64,000 nucleotides of DNA from JAGVSR01 sp963786675 (lineage in GTDB: Bacteria > Pseudomonadota > Alphaproteobacteria > Rhizobiales > Hyphomicrobiaceae). The stretch is taken from the NCBI GenBank assembly GCA_963786675.1, contig CAWAZY010000002.1, positions 310,001 to 374,000 on the forward strand, in the 5' to 3' direction. The translations under genes and the position numbers were made by a program. This document shows positions 36,423 through 45,690 of this stretch, piece by piece; the first letter of the stretch is position 1; the number at the start of each line of letters is the position of its first letter. The notes beneath the pieces were generated by a model that had not been told where the DNA came from, searched no databases, and worked only from the letters and a program-made list of their open reading frames with translations.

Positions 36423-37745
36423 CGACGGCTCTCATCTTTGGCCTGCTCCTGCTCCTCATGCTGACAGGCACGCCGGTATCCATTGCGCTCGGCTTGACGG
36501 TTCTGGCCGTGCTCTTCTTCGTCACCGATGTCCCTGTCGATGCGGTGGCGCTGAAGCTCTTCACCGGCATGGAAAAGTTCGAGATCATGGCGGTCCCGTT
36601 CTTCATTTTGGCAGGTACCTTTCTGACGCACGGCGGCGTTGCGCGACGCATGATCCGCTTTGCCGTGGCCATGACGGGACATCTGTCCGGCGGCCTCGCC
36701 ATTGCCTCGGTTCTTGCCTGCGCGATTTTTGCCGCCGTCTCCGGCTCATCGCCGGCAACCGTGATCGCCATCGGCTCCATCCTGATTCCGGCGATGGTGG
36801 CCCAGGGCTATCCCCGTCCCTTCGCGGGCGGCGCCATTGCATCGGCCGGTACGCTCGGCATTCTCATTCCGCCTTCGATCGTCATGGTGCTCTACGCACT
36901 GGCAACATCCGGCATGTCCGCCAAGGGACCGGAGGGCCAGCGTGTCGCGGCGGCTTCCGTCGACGATCTGTTCATGGCTGGCGTCGTTCCAGGCCTTCTA
37001 CTCGCGGTCCTGCTCGGCACGGTGACCTGGTGGATCGCACGGCGCGACGGCCATCCGCGCGCGCCGCGCGCGTCGTGGGCGGAAGCCTGGGACGCCTTTC
37101 GCGATTGCATCTGGGGCCTTGCCCTCATCGCCGTGGTGCTCGGCGGCATCTACGGTGGCTTCGTCACACCGACGGAGGCTGCCGCGCTGAGCGCCGTCTA
37201 CGCGTTCGTCGTGGCGCGAGTTCGTCTACCGCGATCTGGGCTGGAACGACATACCCGGCGTTCTCGTCGCGGCCGCCAACATGAGCGCGATGCTGCTCTA
37301 CATCATCGCCAACGCCATGTTGTTCTCGTTCCTTTTGACCCACGAACACATTCCGCAATCCATAGCCGACTGGATCGTGGCGCAGGGCTTCGGCTGGATC
37401 GCGTTTCTCCTGGTGGTCAATATTGTCCTGCTGGTCGCCGGAACGATGATGGAGCCGGCCTCCATCATTCTCATTCTGGCACCGATCCTGTTTCCGGTCG
37501 CCGCACGCCTCGGCATCGACCCCGTCCACTTCGGGATCATCATGGTGGTCAACATGGAAATTGGCATGATCACCCCGCCGGTGGGACTGAATCTCTATGT
37601 CACGAGTTCCGTCGCCAACATCGGGCTGAGTGAAACCTCGCGCGCCGTACTGCCGTGGCTCTTGAGTATGCTTGTCTTGCTCGGCCTCGTCACATACTGG
37701 CCGGCCCTCTCGTTGACGCTCCCCCGCCTCCTCGGGCTGATGTAG
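36419..37745 (+). CDS. dctM: TRAP transporter large permease, DctM (frameshifted)
   Basis: Twelve-helix sodium-coupled transport subunit. ATG 36419 overlaps dctQ. The frame has MTTALIFGLLLLLMLTGTPV, FFILAGTFLTHGGVARRMIR, FAAVSGSSPATVIAIGSILI, AGTLGILIPPSIVMVLYALA and GGIYGGFVTPTEAAALSAVY, all DctM hallmarks. After AFVVA the frame is lost; it resumes from FVYRDLGWNDIPGVLVAAAN through GTMMEPASIILILAPILFP and NMEIGMITPPVGLNLYVTSS. One extra base at about 37214-37219 (GGCGCGAG) explains it; corrected length about 441 aa. A terminator on the other strand follows. Likely sequencing error. Confidence 0.9.
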
Positions 37746-37746
37746 T

Positions 37747-37772
37747 AAAAAAGGGGCGCCCGCAAGCGCCCC
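37747..37772 (-). terminator. Rho-independent terminator of ppc
   Basis: On the minus strand GGGGCGC pairs with GCGCCCC (37753-37759 and 37766-37772), followed by a run of six T. It lies just after the ppc stop and also between the two convergent operons. Confidence 0.8.
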
Positions 37773-37806
37773 TCCAATTCCCTCATCCTAGCCACGAACC
37801 GGCGGA

Positions 37807-40664
37807 TCAGCCGAAAGCGCCGAAGTGGTGCGAGATACCCGTGCCGATTTCTCGGATGAACTCGTACGCCTGTTCCATGGGTTCGAGGATTTCCGTTTCG
37901 ATACGGCCGTAATCGTCGATGCCGTGCGGCAGGTAGCTGGCCTTCTCGTGGAAGGCCGCGGAGTTGCCGCTGGTCGTCCGCTTCGGAAACACCTGCCGCA
38001 TTTCCGTAATGACCTGCGGAATTTCGAGCGACAGCGCCGAGGCGAAGATCTGCGCATGGCTGACATCGCGCGTGGTGAACCGCGGCAGCTGGGCCGCCAG
38101 GATGAACACCCGCATGATCAGAGCCAGGCGGATCGCCTGCAGCAAATCCAGTTCCAGCCGGTTTTCGTCCGGCACCTTGCCGCCGTCGATGCCGATGTCT
38201 TCCAGCAGCGAGTGCAGGTCGATGGCATCGAGGCGCAGTTCGTGCACGAGACCGTTGATGGCCGCATTACGCTCGTCTTCCATCAGGAAGCTCGACAGCG
38301 TTCTGAAGGCCCCCGTCAAATGCGGCTCACGCCCCCACGAGGCACGCATCGCCCAGAAGCCCGGATCGAATACGGTCGCATTCGCTCCCATGGCGTTGAG
38401 GCTCGACAGCTGCTTGCCGCGCGCGACCATCTCGATCAGCGGCCGCAACCGTGCCGACGATTGCGCGACTTCCACGAAGCGGTCGCGCTCGGATCCGACC
38501 GCCGCGCCGAGACCTGCCACGACGTTGGCGATGTAGCCGAACTGCTGCAGAATGGCGTTATTCGGAATGGCGCGCATCCGGGCGGGATCGCCACGGTCGG
38601 CTGTGGAGGCCCCTTCCATCTGCCGCTTGACCGGGCGCGAACCCGTCTTGAAGAGGAGGTTGGGACCGAAAGCGCCAAGCACCGCGCGGTAGCCCGGATG
38701 GGCGAACAAATCCTGCTGATAACCTCTGAGACGCAGCAGGAAGTCCAGCGCCAGATTGGTGTCGTCGTAAAACTCGTCTTCGATAGCCGCTGGCGTTTCA
38801 CCGTCTTCGATCACGGTCGCCAGAGCGCGCATCGCCAGCGATTTGGTGGCGTAGTACATGTACCCGTCGCCGCCCTGCCAGCTCGTCTCGTGCTTCAGGG
38901 GAATACCGGCCTCCGCGAAGCGGCGGCGCGCATCGGGCGAGAAGACGTATTTGAGCCGGCTCGACATGTGGCCCGGATGCGTCCCGCGGCCCATGGACTC
39001 GCCGTGGGTGGAGTAGATCAGCAGTTCCGCGCCGCCGAGATCATCGGCGTCCAGAACCTCGGCCAAGCCCTGATGCAGGCGTTCGATGGAGAGTGTCGCG
39101 GCGATCTGACCGATAAAGCGCCCGGCATCGGAAAAGCCGGTCTGAATGCAGATGCGCTTCCGGCCGCGGACGTAATCCTTGTAGGCCTCTTCCTCAAGCA
39201 GCCGCTCGATGAGACGCGCACCTGTTTCAAGCGCCGCCGGCGTTTCGAACAGCGGCGAAATGTCGACCACATGCTCGACGCCGAACAGCTTGGCGAAGAA
39301 CAGCGCGATCAGCATCGTCGCCGGGCTTTCGCACTCGGCGATGAGGTAACGGATCGGCGTCTCGCTATCGACATGCTTATGGAACTGCGCGGCCAGCGCG
39401 AACTGCCGGATGGCCGTCGCCGTTTCCATATCGAGCGTTTCGAAGTTGACCGTCTCCTTGCTGGCCGAGTGGATCATCTCCACGATGCGGGCCAGAGCCT
39501 GACGCTCGGAGAGATCGCGCGTCCACGGTTCGTGGACGAAGGCGCGGAAGGCATTGTTCAGCTGCACGGCGTTGACGCGCAGATGAATGTGCGATGTACC
39601 CATGCCCGTCTGATCGAACAGGCTCGCAAGGGCTGCCAGCTCACGCTTCGACTGTACCTGCGGCACGGCGTCGATCAACTGATCGATGAGCGCCAGATAC
39701 CGGCTCTGGCGATGTCAGATTGTAGGAATCCGCTTCGGTAATGATGTTGGCGGCGTCGGCCAGCGACTGCTTGCCTGAATTGGCGGCGACGAGGGTGTCG
39801 AGCTGCTTTTGCGCGGATGCAATCGCAAGATCGAGTTTCGCAACAACCTGACGGGCAATGCGCTGCGGCTCGCCTGCGTCTTCGATGCGGTGCTTGAGGA
39901 TGATGAAGCGGGTGCGGATATCATTCAGCGCCGCGACCTTCTCCTGAAGCTTCAGAACGAAGGAGTGCGTCCACTTGATGTCGGTGCGGCCGTCAAGGTC
40001 ATAGCCGACCCACGAGGCAATGGTGGCGATCTTCGGCCGGAACTTGTAGGCGCGCTCGCCGAAGCCGGCAGCGGCGACCGAATAGTAGCCATTGAGCAAG
40101 CTCTTCGAACGCGTCGCGCAGATTCTGGATACAGACCTGCACCGCTTTGTGTTCGTATTCGAGCGTGATGGGGCTGTCGGGTCGATGCGGCAAGCCGATC
40201 ACTGGATTGGCCGGCGCTTCCCCGGATGCGATTTCGACCATCCGGCGGCTGAGCGCTTCCGACAGACCAAACGTCGGATGGGCCGTGAACACGATGCCGT
40301 TGCGCGCCCGGCTCCACCGCGCCTTGAAAGCCTCGAAGGCCTTGTCCGGATCGGACTCCGAGCCAACGGACTTGGCCACGAAATTCGAGAAATCCTTGAT
40401 GGTCGTCTGATTGTCGACGAAGCCGATCTGCTCACGCAAGCGCTTGGCCCGGCGCACGCAGGCGCTATCCATGAGGCGGCCAGCCAGAGTTTGTAACTCG
40501 TCGAATTTGATGTCGCCGGATTCGAGCGCCCGCGACAGATAGAAGGCGACGTTGACGATGGGGTTCAATCCAGGCGCGTCAGGGATCTGCGCGCGCATCG
40601 CTTTGAGATCGTCGCGGAGCTTGATTTCGTCGAGAGCCTCGCCCTTACGGATGACGGTGTACAC
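37807..40664 (-). CDS. ppc: Phosphoenolpyruvate carboxylase, methylotroph type (two apparent frameshifts)
   Basis: Carboxylates PEP to oxaloacetate in the serine cycle. Three frames join to one protein of about 950 aa. Part 1 (from ATG 40664, MYTVIRKGEALDEIKLRDDL) has VFTAHPTFGLSEALSRRM. Part 2 starts LNGYYSVAAAGFGERAYKFR and has IASWVGYDLDGRTDIKWTHS. Part 3 has YSTHGESMGRGTHPGH, ETSWQGGDGYMYYATKSLA and MRAIPNNAILQQFGYIANVV. The motifs differ from E. coli Ppc, as expected for the methylotroph clade. The joins, near 40099 and 39695-39705, are each one extra base. Because this enzyme is essential to the cycle, sequencing error is likely. It follows mtkB across a spacer holding two palindromes. 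Confidence 0.93.
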
Positions 40665-40741
40665 GTCGCTTCTCCTCCACCCAAGGTCTTGCGCGGCACG
40701 TCTGGCGCCAGGGCCACCGCCGCACGTTCATGACGGACGCG

Positions 40742-40820
40742 CTAGTGTGATCAACGAGACGTCCGTTGCATTGCTCTCGCGGCAGATCGTGACGGACGTC
40801 TCGTTCTCAAATCACACTAG
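40742..40820. repeat. Long imperfect palindrome in the mtkB-ppc spacer, copy 1
   Basis: CTAGTGTGAT (40742-40751) and AACGAGACGTCCGT (40753-40766) are matched by exact reverse complements at 40811-40820 and 40792-40805. The loop is about 25 bases and the two blocks are spaced differently on each arm. Looks like an intergenic palindromic repeat or a very short non-coding mobile element. Confidence 0.75.
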
Positions 40821-40835
40821 TAGACATTTGCTTGG

Positions 40836-40910
40836 CTCGTGTCGTTCAGATCGCGAAGTCCGCCCCGAGTGCTCGGCTGAATGAAACGGACTTCGCGCTC
40901 ACAACACGAG
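40836..40910. repeat. Long imperfect palindrome in the mtkB-ppc spacer, copy 2
   Basis: CTCGTGT (40836-40842) and CGCGAAGTCCG (40852-40862) pair with ACACGAG (40904-40910) and CGGACTTCGCG (40887-40897). Its outer ends and the GTCCG core resemble copy 1 just upstream, so both seem members of one family, diverged from each other. Together they fill most of the 324-bp spacer. Confidence 0.7.
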
Positions 40911-40988
40911 TGCGCGCTTCTTTTGTTTTTTGCCGCCCGCGCGAGGTGAACCCCGCGCGGACGGAGCAGTCTGGATCGAAATGCCCGA

Positions 40989-41885
40989 TCAGGCAGCCTT
41001 GCGGCCACCAAGAACCTTGGCGATCGTAGAGCCCATTTCCGACGGCGTCGGCGCGATGGTGACGCCACAGCCCTTGAGGATTTCCACCTTCTCCGCAGCC
41101 GACTCGCCGAACGCGGAAACGATGGCGCCGGCGTGGCCCATGCGGCGGCCCTTCGGAGCCGAAAGACCCGCGATGTAGGCGACGACGGGCTTCTTCATAT
41201 TTTCCTTGGCCCACATGCCGGCTTCGGCTTCCTGCGGGCCGCCGATTTCGCCGATCATCAGCACGGCATCGGTTTCGGGATCGTTCTCGAAGTGCTCGAG
41301 GATGTCACGATGCGACGAACCGTTGATCGGGTCGCCGCCGATGCCGACAGAAGTGGAAATGCCGATGCCGAGATTTTTCAGCTGCTCGGCAGCCTCATAA
41401 CCCAGCGTACCGGAACGGCCAACGATGCCAACACGGCCCGGCATGTAGATGTGACCAGGCATGATGCCCAGCATCGCCTTGCCCGGAGAGATGGTACCTG
41501 CGCAGTTCGGACCGGTGAGGATCATCCGGTTCTCTTTCTTGTAGCGCCGCATGTAGCGCTTCACCCGGATCATGTCCTGCGCAGGAATGCCATCGGTGAT
41601 GCACACGCAGTATTTGATGCCGGCATCGGCTGCTTCCATGATCGCATCGGCCGCGAAAGGCGGCGGTACGAACACGATGGAGGCTTCCGCGCCCGTCTCC
41701 TGCACCGCACCCTTCACGGTGTTGAAGACCGGACGGCCAAGATGGGTCGAGCCGCCTTTGCCGGGCGTGACGCCGCCGACGACGTTAGACCCGTAGTCGA
41801 TCATTTCCTGGGCGTGGAAGGTGCCGATGCGGCCCGTGAAGCCTTGGATCAGGATCGGGGTATTCTCGTTGATGAAGATCGCCAT
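40989..41885 (-). CDS. mtkB: Malate--CoA ligase alpha subunit (malate thiokinase)
   Basis: With MtkA, activates malate to malyl-CoA using ATP in the serine cycle. 298 aa starting MAIFINENTPILIQGFTGRI, of the succinyl-CoA synthetase alpha family. The CoA-binding domain has GFTGRIGTFHAQEMIDYGSN and GGVTPGKGGSTHLGRPVFN; GPNCAGTISPGKAMLGIMPG and GRVGIVGRSGTLGYEAAEQL are ligase motifs. The phosphohistidine loop is GHAGAIVSAFGESAAEK. It is 20 bp from mtkA and in the same cluster as mcl, sga and ppc, which is why I call malate rather than succinate as substrate. Confidence 0.94.
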   Translation of the reverse strand: MAIFINENTPILIQGFTGRIGTFHAQEMIDYGSNVVGGVTPGKGGSTHLGRPVFNTVKGAVQETGAEASIVFVPPPFAADAIMEAADAGIKYCVCITDGIPAQDMIRVKRYMRRYKKENRMILTGPNCAGTISPGKAMLGIMPGHIYMPGRVGIVGRSGTLGYEAAEQLKNLGIGISTSVGIGGDPINGSSHRDILEHFENDPETDAVLMIGEIGGPQEAEAGMWAKENMKKPVVAYIAGLSAPKGRRMGHAGAIVSAFGESAAEKVEILKGCGVTIAPTPSEMGSTIAKVLGGRKAA

Positions 41886-41905
41886 GAGACCTACTCCTTC
41901 TCAGA

Positions 41906-43075
41906 TCAAGACGCGGACTTGGCTGCGGACACGGCTTTCGCCGCAGCATCAGCCAGCGTTTCGGCACTGATCACCGTCAGACCGCTCGTATCGATGATGC
42001 GACGGCCTTCCTCGACGTTTGTGCCGGCAAGACGCACGACGATCGGCATCTTAATCTCGAGTTCCTTGACCGCGTCGACGACACCCTTCGCCACCCAGTC
42101 GCAGCGGTTGATGCCGGCGAAGACGTTGACCAGGATCGCCTTGACGTTCTTGTCGCGAAGAACCGCCTTGAACGACTTGGTGACGCGCTCCGGAGAGGCA
42201 CCGCCGCCAATGTCGAGGAAGTTGGCCGGTTCGCCGCCCGCCAGCTTGATCATGTCGAGCGTCGCCATGGCGAGGCCCGCGCCGTTCACGATGCAGCCAA
42301 TGTCGCCGTCGAGGCCGACATAGGCCAGACCACGATCCGATGCATAGGTCTCGCGCGGATCTTCCTGGCTCTTGTCGCGCAGCTCCGCGATGTGCGGGCG
42401 GCGGAACAGAGCGTTCTCGTCGAAGCTCATCTTGGCGTCGAGCGCCACGATGTTCTTCTGCTTGGTGATGACGAGCGGGTTGATCTCCACCATCGTCGCG
42501 TCGAGATCGCGGAAAGCGCGATAGCAACCCAAGATGGTCCGTTCCATCTTCGAGATCAGCTCCGGCTCGATGCCGAGTCCGAAGGCGACCTCGCGGGCCT
42601 GGAAGCCCTGCATGCCGACTGCGGGGTCGACCTGCACCTTGATCAGTGTGTCGGGACGACTATGCGAGATTTCCTCGATGTCCATGCCACCAGCCGCCGA
42701 AGCGACCACCACGATCCGCTCTTCGGCGCGATCCATGACGAAGGAGAGGTAGATCTCCTTGTCGATGTCGGTGGCTTCCTCGATGTAGAGGCGCGACACC
42801 AGCTTGCCGGTCGGGCCGGTCTGGATGGTTGCGAGGCGCTTTCCGAGCAGCGACTCGGCAGCCTCCTCGATCTCATTGTCGGTACGGCACAGCTTGATGC
42901 CGCCGGCCTTGCCACGCGCACCGGAATGAATCTGCGCCTTCACCGCCCACTTCGCGCCGCCGATTTCATTGGCGCGATAGACGGCCTGCTCCGGGCTGTA
43001 GGCGAGACCACCGCGCGGAACCGTGACTCCGAACTTCGAAAGAAGTTCTTTGGCCTGGTACTCGTGAATGTCCAT
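41906..43075 (-). CDS. mtkA: Malate--CoA ligase beta subunit (malate thiokinase)
   Basis: ATP-grasp subunit of malyl-CoA synthetase; 389 aa starting MDIHEYQAKELLSKFGVTVP. ATP-grasp motifs include KWAVKAQIHSGARGKAGGIK, then EINPLVITKQKNIVALDAKM with metal-binding Glu and Asp. The succinyl-CoA synthetase-like tail has YVGLDGDIGCIVNGAGLAMA and ANFLDIGGGASPERVTKSFK, plus NVFAGINRCDWVAKGVVDA. It is followed by mtkB on the same strand; context with mcl and sga supports malate rather than succinate. Confidence 0.95.
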   Translation of the reverse strand: MDIHEYQAKELLSKFGVTVPRGGLAYSPEQAVYRANEIGGAKWAVKAQIHSGARGKAGGIKLCRTDNEIEEAAESLLGKRLATIQTGPTGKLVSRLYIEEATDIDKEIYLSFVMDRAEERIVVVASAAGGMDIEEISHSRPDTLIKVQVDPAVGMQGFQAREVAFGLGIEPELISKMERTILGCYRAFRDLDATMVEINPLVITKQKNIVALDAKMSFDENALFRRPHIAELRDKSQEDPRETYASDRGLAYVGLDGDIGCIVNGAGLAMATLDMIKLAGGEPANFLDIGGGASPERVTKSFKAVLRDKNVKAILVNVFAGINRCDWVAKGVVDAVKELEIKMPIVVRLAGTNVEEGRRIIDTSGLTVISAETLADAAAKAVSAAKSAS

Positions 43076-43118
43076 TATGCGGACCTCCTGAATGGAATTT
43101 GTTTCGTTCCGTGCAGGC

Positions 43119-44063
43119 TTACTTCGAAGAGGCTGCGATCTTGTCGGCCACCACGAGGATGTTCTTGGCCATCTTCTCGGAGGCGGCGTCGATCATCTTG
43201 CCATCAAGCGAAGCAGCGCCCTTGCCCTGGGCTTCGGCTTCCTTGAGGGCGACAATGATGCGCTTGGCCTTTTCGACTTCGGCAGCCGTCGGCGAGAACA
43301 CGGCGTTGGCGAGTTCGATCTGCGAGGGATGGATGGCCCACTTGCCTTCGACACCCAGTGCGGCGGCGCGCTTGGCACCTGCCGTGTAACCGGCCGGATC
43401 GGAGAAGTCACCGAACGGACCGTCGATGGGACGCAGGCCGTAGGCGCGGCAGGCAACCGTCATGCGCGAGATGGCGAAGTGCCACTGATCGCCGGGATAG
43501 TCGGGGTTCAGGCCGCCGATGACAACGGTACGGGCCTTGTTGAATGCGGCGTAGTCGGCGACGCCGAAGTGCATCGCTTCGCAACGGTTGTTGGCCGAAG
43601 CGATGGCTTCCACGTTGGCCATGCCGAGCGGGGTCTCGATGAGAGCCTCGGTGCCGACCTTGGTGGTGATACCCTTGGCTTCCTCGATCTGGCTCATGAT
43701 GCATTCGATCGCGTAGATGTCAGCGGGAACGCCGACCTTCGGGATCAGGATGGTGTCGAGCTTCGAGCCGGCCTGCTCCATGATGTCGACGACATCGCGG
43801 TAGCAGTAATGCGTGTCGAGGCCGTTGATGCGCACCGACACGGTCTTGCCCGCGCCGCGCCAATCCATGTCGTTGAGAGCCTGGATGATGTTCTTGCGGG
43901 CCTGTTCCTTGTCCGGCGGCGCCACGGCGTCTTCGCAGTCAAGGAATACGTAGTCGGCGGCGCTCTGAATGGCCTTTTCGATCATCGTCGGGTTCGAGCC
44001 GGGAACGGCGAGTTCCGAACGCTGCAGGCGCTGCTTCTTGAGCGGATAGAGGGTAAAGCTCAT
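43119..44063 (-). CDS. mcl: L-malyl-CoA lyase
   Basis: Cleaves malyl-CoA to acetyl-CoA and glyoxylate, regenerating the serine-cycle acceptor; 314 aa from ATG 44063 (MSFTLYPLKKQRLQRSELAV). The CitE-like TIM barrel contains RSELAVPGSNPTMIEKAIQS, ADYVFLDCEDAVAPPDKEQA, SVRINGLDTHYCYRDVVDIM, VGTEALIETPLGMANVEAIA and MHFGVADYAAFNKARTVVIG. The Arg and the acidic residues in CEDAV and IETPLG serve the metal and substrate. It lies between sga and mtkA. Confidence 0.96.
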   Translation of the reverse strand: MSFTLYPLKKQRLQRSELAVPGSNPTMIEKAIQSAADYVFLDCEDAVAPPDKEQARKNIIQALNDMDWRGAGKTVSVRINGLDTHYCYRDVVDIMEQAGSKLDTILIPKVGVPADIYAIECIMSQIEEAKGITTKVGTEALIETPLGMANVEAIASANNRCEAMHFGVADYAAFNKARTVVIGGLNPDYPGDQWHFAISRMTVACRAYGLRPIDGPFGDFSDPAGYTAGAKRAAALGVEGKWAIHPSQIELANAVFSPTAAEVEKAKRIIVALKEAEAQGKGAASLDGKMIDAASEKMAKNILVVADKIAASSK

Positions 44064-44196
44064 CGGGACGTTTCCTTGTTCTGGATTCAAACGATCGTGG
44101 TGCGGGCGCCGGGTCCGCCGAATGCGGCCCGTGTTGTGTGCTCAGCACCGTGAAAGACGATCGGCGGCGATCCTGAGGGGAACGCCGCCGATGGGA

Positions 44197-45402
44197 TCAG
44201 GCTGCCTTCTTGGCAGCTTCGGTGGCCGACTTGGTGGCCGTCTTGTTGAAGTATTCGGCGGCGGCACCCGTGCCCGAGCCGAACTTGACCGGCACGCCGC
44301 AATCCTTGAGCGCCATCTCAACCGAGAACAGCACGCCACCGACCATGAACTCGTCGAGCGAGCCCAGGTGGCCGATGCGGAACACCCTGCCGGCAACCTT
44401 GTTCAGGCCGACGCCGAGCGAGGTGTTGTAGCGATAGTAGGCCGTCTTCACGATCTGGGCGCTATCGATGCCTTCCGGAGCGAGGATCGCCGACACGGTG
44501 TCGGAGTGCCACTTGGCCTCCTTGGCGCACAGCTTCAGGCCCCAGGCGTCGACGGCGGCGCGGACGCCGTTGGCGAGGCGGTGGTGGCGGGCGAAGATGT
44601 TCTCCAGGCCTTCAGCGAAGATCAGGTCAAGCGAGGCGCGCAAGCCCTGGATGAGCTGCGTGGCCGGCGTGTAGGGGAAGTAGCCCAGATCGTTGGTCTT
44701 GATGTGATCTTCCCAGGCGAGGAAGCAGCGCGGCATGCCACCGCCGGCCTTGTTGGCGTCAAGCGCCTTCTGGCTGACGGCCAGGATGCCGAGGCCCGTG
44801 GGAAGCATGAAGCCCTTCTGCGAACCGGACACGCAGCAGTCAACGCCCCACTCGCTCATGCGCATATCGAGCGAACCGACGCCGGAGACGCTGTCGACGA
44901 ACAGCATGGCGGGATGCTTCGCGGCATCGAGCGCCTTGCGGACGCCGGCGATGTCGGACGTCACGCCCGTCGCGGTCTCGTTGTGCGTGGCGAACACAGC
45001 CTTGATCTCGTGCGCCTTATCCTTGGCCAGGATGTCGGCATACTTCTCGAGCGGCACGCCCGTGCCCCACTCTTCGTCGCAGAGCTCGACCTTGAGGCCG
45101 AGCCGCTCAGCCATATCGACCCAGAGCAGCGAGAACTGGCCGAAGCGGCTCATCAGAACCTTGTCGCCTGCCTTCAGCGTGTTCTGAATGGCCGATTCCC
45201 ATGCGCCGGTGCCCGACGACGGGAAGATGAAAACGCGGCCGTCCTTCAATTTGAAGACCTTCTTCAGATCTTCAAAGATCGGCAGCGTCAGCTTCGGGAA
45301 CTCGCCCGAACGCATGTCGATCATCGGGACGTTCATCGCCATGCGGACGGCGTCGGGAATGTTGGTCGGGCCGGGAATGAAAAGGTGCGGCGTGACGGAC
45401 AT
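44197..45402 (-). CDS. sga: Serine--glyoxylate aminotransferase
   Basis: PLP enzyme transferring the amino group of serine to glyoxylate, giving hydroxypyruvate and glycine. 401 aa starting MSVTPHLFIPGPTNIPDAVR. The cofactor Lys is in DCCVSGSQKGFMLPTGL and the PLP-binding Asp in AMLFVDSVSGVGSLDMRM; THNETATGV and FIFPSSGTGAWESAIQNTL fit the class V family. The tail is Lys/Ala-rich. It is the first gene of the cluster; 288 bp upstream is a response-regulator gene on the same strand. Confidence 0.96.
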   Translation of the reverse strand: MSVTPHLFIPGPTNIPDAVRMAMNVPMIDMRSGEFPKLTLPIFEDLKKVFKLKDGRVFIFPSSGTGAWESAIQNTLKAGDKVLMSRFGQFSLLWVDMAERLGLKVELCDEEWGTGVPLEKYADILAKDKAHEIKAVFATHNETATGVTSDIAGVRKALDAAKHPAMLFVDSVSGVGSLDMRMSEWGVDCCVSGSQKGFMLPTGLGILAVSQKALDANKAGGGMPRCFLAWEDHIKTNDLGYFPYTPATQLIQGLRASLDLIFAEGLENIFARHHRLANGVRAAVDAWGLKLCAKEAKWHSDTVSAILAPEGIDSAQIVKTAYYRYNTSLGVGLNKVAGRVFRIGHLGSLDEFMVGGVLFSVEMALKDCGVPVKFGSGTGAAAEYFNKTATKSATEAAKKAA

Positions 45403-45666
45403 GATCGGTTTCCTCCAGTCGGTCGTTCGAAGAGCATCACGGGATCGTCGCGGATGGGTCCCTTTTCGGGGAGACCGTCTGGCGCGGCGTCCGCTGCGTT
45501 TTTGAATTCTGCCGGACCGACCTCGTGACGCGGCTCCGAAGAGCCCGCAGCACCGGATCGGCTGGTGGCGGCAACATTCACGATTGCTTAGGAAGTCACA
45601 ATACCCGCGTGGCGAGATTTGCGGCTCAGTTGGGTGGGGCCGTTACCGTTTGGGAGCGGGACCATG

Positions 45667-45682
45667 CTACCCATTCGGGTAG
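45667..45682. promoter_or_regulatory. Short inverted repeat upstream of sga
   Basis: CTACCC (45667-45672), ATTC, GGGTAG (45677-45682). It lies between the regulator stop and the sga start (about 265 bp upstream of sga) and has no T run, so an operator seems more likely than a terminator. No regulator can be assigned. The rest of the 288-bp spacer shows nothing I can name. Confidence 0.4.
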
Positions 45683-45690
45683 TCCATGAC

